6,660 nucleotides of DNA. It comes from Prevotellaceae bacterium UBA7028. GTDB lineage: Bacteria > Bacteroidota > Bacteroidia > Bacteroidales > Bacteroidaceae. Positions 5,906-6,660 of the stretch are shown piece after piece. Each line of letters begins with the position of its first letter. The first letter of the stretch is position 1. The stretch is taken from the NCBI GenBank assembly GCA_002494215.1, contig DLBF01000057.1, forward strand, positions 1-6,660, in the 5' to 3' direction. The translations under genes and the position numbers were made by a program. The notes beneath the pieces were generated by a model that saw nothing but the letters and a program-made list of their open reading frames with translations, was not told the origin of the DNA and made no database searches.

Positions 5906-6649
5906 ATGCAGGCGATTTACGAAGACAACCACCTTATAGTGGTGAACAAGGAGAGTGGAGAGATAGTGCAGGGCGACAAAACCGGCGACCGTCCGCTGTC
6001 GGAGGTGGTGAAGGACTACCTGAAAGCCGAGCACCACAAGCCCGGCAACGTGTTTCTGGGCGTTGTCCACCGCCTCGACCGTCCCGTGAGCGGTCTGGTG
6101 GTGTTTGCCAAGACCAGCAAGGCCCTCACTCGGATGAACAAGATGTTTGCCGACGGCGAGGTACACAAGACCTACTGGGCTATCGTTTGTAATGAACAAG
6201 TAATAACTAATAATGAAGAATTAGCTTCTCACCGTGCTTTCCATCAAAACACCCCCTTGGAAGAAAACTCTTCGTATACTCGTCTGACCCACTGGTTGGT
6301 GCGCAACGAGCGGCAGAACAAGAGCTATGCCTACGACCACGAGGTGCGCGGCAGCAAGAAGGCCGTGCTCGACTACCGTGTGCTTCGGCGTGGCGACCGC
6401 TACAGCCTTGTTGAGGTGCGCCTGCTCACTGGCCGCCACCACCAGATACGCTGCCAGTTGGCGGCTGCTGGCATGGTGATACGCGGCGACCTGAAGTATG
6501 GTGCGCCGCGCAGCAATGCCGATGGCAGCATCTCGCTGCTCTCGCGGCACGTGGAGTTTCAGCATCCCGTGTCGAAGGCTGTCGTCGCGCTCGATGCTCC
6601 GCTGCCTAAGGATGGGCTGTGGGAGAAGCTTGGAGGGGGGAAGGGATAA
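5906..6649 (+). CDS. RluA-family RNA pseudouridine synthase (247 aa)
   Basis: This enzyme isomerises uridine to pseudouridine in structured RNA, in the cytoplasm; the family acts on rRNA or tRNA, and the target here cannot be read from sequence. The catalytic motif HRLDRPVSG is at residues 55-63, with the essential Asp at 58. The second conserved motif, LLTGRHHQIRCQL, is at 173-185. The protein starts directly with the catalytic fold (MQAIYEDNHLIVVNK) and has no N-terminal S4 domain. The ATG at 5906 is chosen because the family begins here and because the promoter lies at 5810-5839, downstream of the earlier in-frame ATG at 5759. There is no Shine-Dalgarno site, as is usual in this phylum. 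Residues 95-126 form an AT-rich insertion with codon use unlike the rest. The gene is transcribed away from the giant gene and looks functionally unrelated to it. The reading frame is intact and ends in TAA. Confidence 0.93.
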   Translation: MQAIYEDNHLIVVNKESGEIVQGDKTGDRPLSEVVKDYLKAEHHKPGNVFLGVVHRLDRPVSGLVVFAKTSKALTRMNKMFADGEVHKTYWAIVCNEQVITNNEELASHRAFHQNTPLEENSSYTRLTHWLVRNERQNKSYAYDHEVRGSKKAVLDYRVLRRGDRYSLVEVRLLTGRHHQIRCQLAAAGMVIRGDLKYGAPRSNADGSISLLSRHVEFQHPVSKAVVALDAPLPKDGLWEKLGGGKG

Positions 6650-6660
6650 TTGCCGCGCAA

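Overview
The window looks like chromosomal DNA from a Bacteroidales bacterium, most likely Prevotella or a close relative. Three things point there. Two divergent promoters carry the Bacteroidetes -7 box TAnnTTTG (TACCTTTG in both) and the genes lack Shine-Dalgarno sites. A giant secreted protein ends in a type IX secretion (T9SS)-like C-terminal tail of the kind ending LPKGVYIVNGKKVIK. A short protein begins MKKIYIKPE, a start I associate with many small hypothetical proteins of this group. The genus is inferred from sequence style and was not tested by comparison.

Layout. Positions 1-242 are the 3' end of a leftward transcription unit: an intrinsic terminator whose 3' arm and T-tract are tandemly repeated, then a hairpin-rich 3' untranslated stretch. 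Positions 243-440 (minus) encode a 65-residue YIKP-type small protein. Positions 460-5328 (minus) encode a 1622-residue exported multidomain protein with repeated beta-sandwich modules, two CBM25/26-like (starch-binding-like) segments and a T9SS-type tail. Positions 5329-5905 are a divergent intergenic region. It holds the promoter and a roughly 335-nt structured leader of the giant gene, including four hairpins and a possible H-type pseudoknot, and the promoter of the rightward gene. Positions 5906-6649 (plus) encode an RluA-family RNA pseudouridine synthase with an unusual AT-rich insertion.

How it fits together. The giant gene and the small gene are 19 bp apart on the same strand and share one downstream terminator, so they are probably one transcript starting near 5664. 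The giant protein is probably a surface or secreted glycan (perhaps starch) binding protein; I see no catalytic module. The small protein is unexplained, but its position directly behind a T9SS-like cargo gene deserves attention. The pseudouridine synthase is a separate housekeeping gene. The best candidates for undescribed biology are the structured leader RNA, the cargo plus YIKP small-protein pair, and the duplicated terminator.
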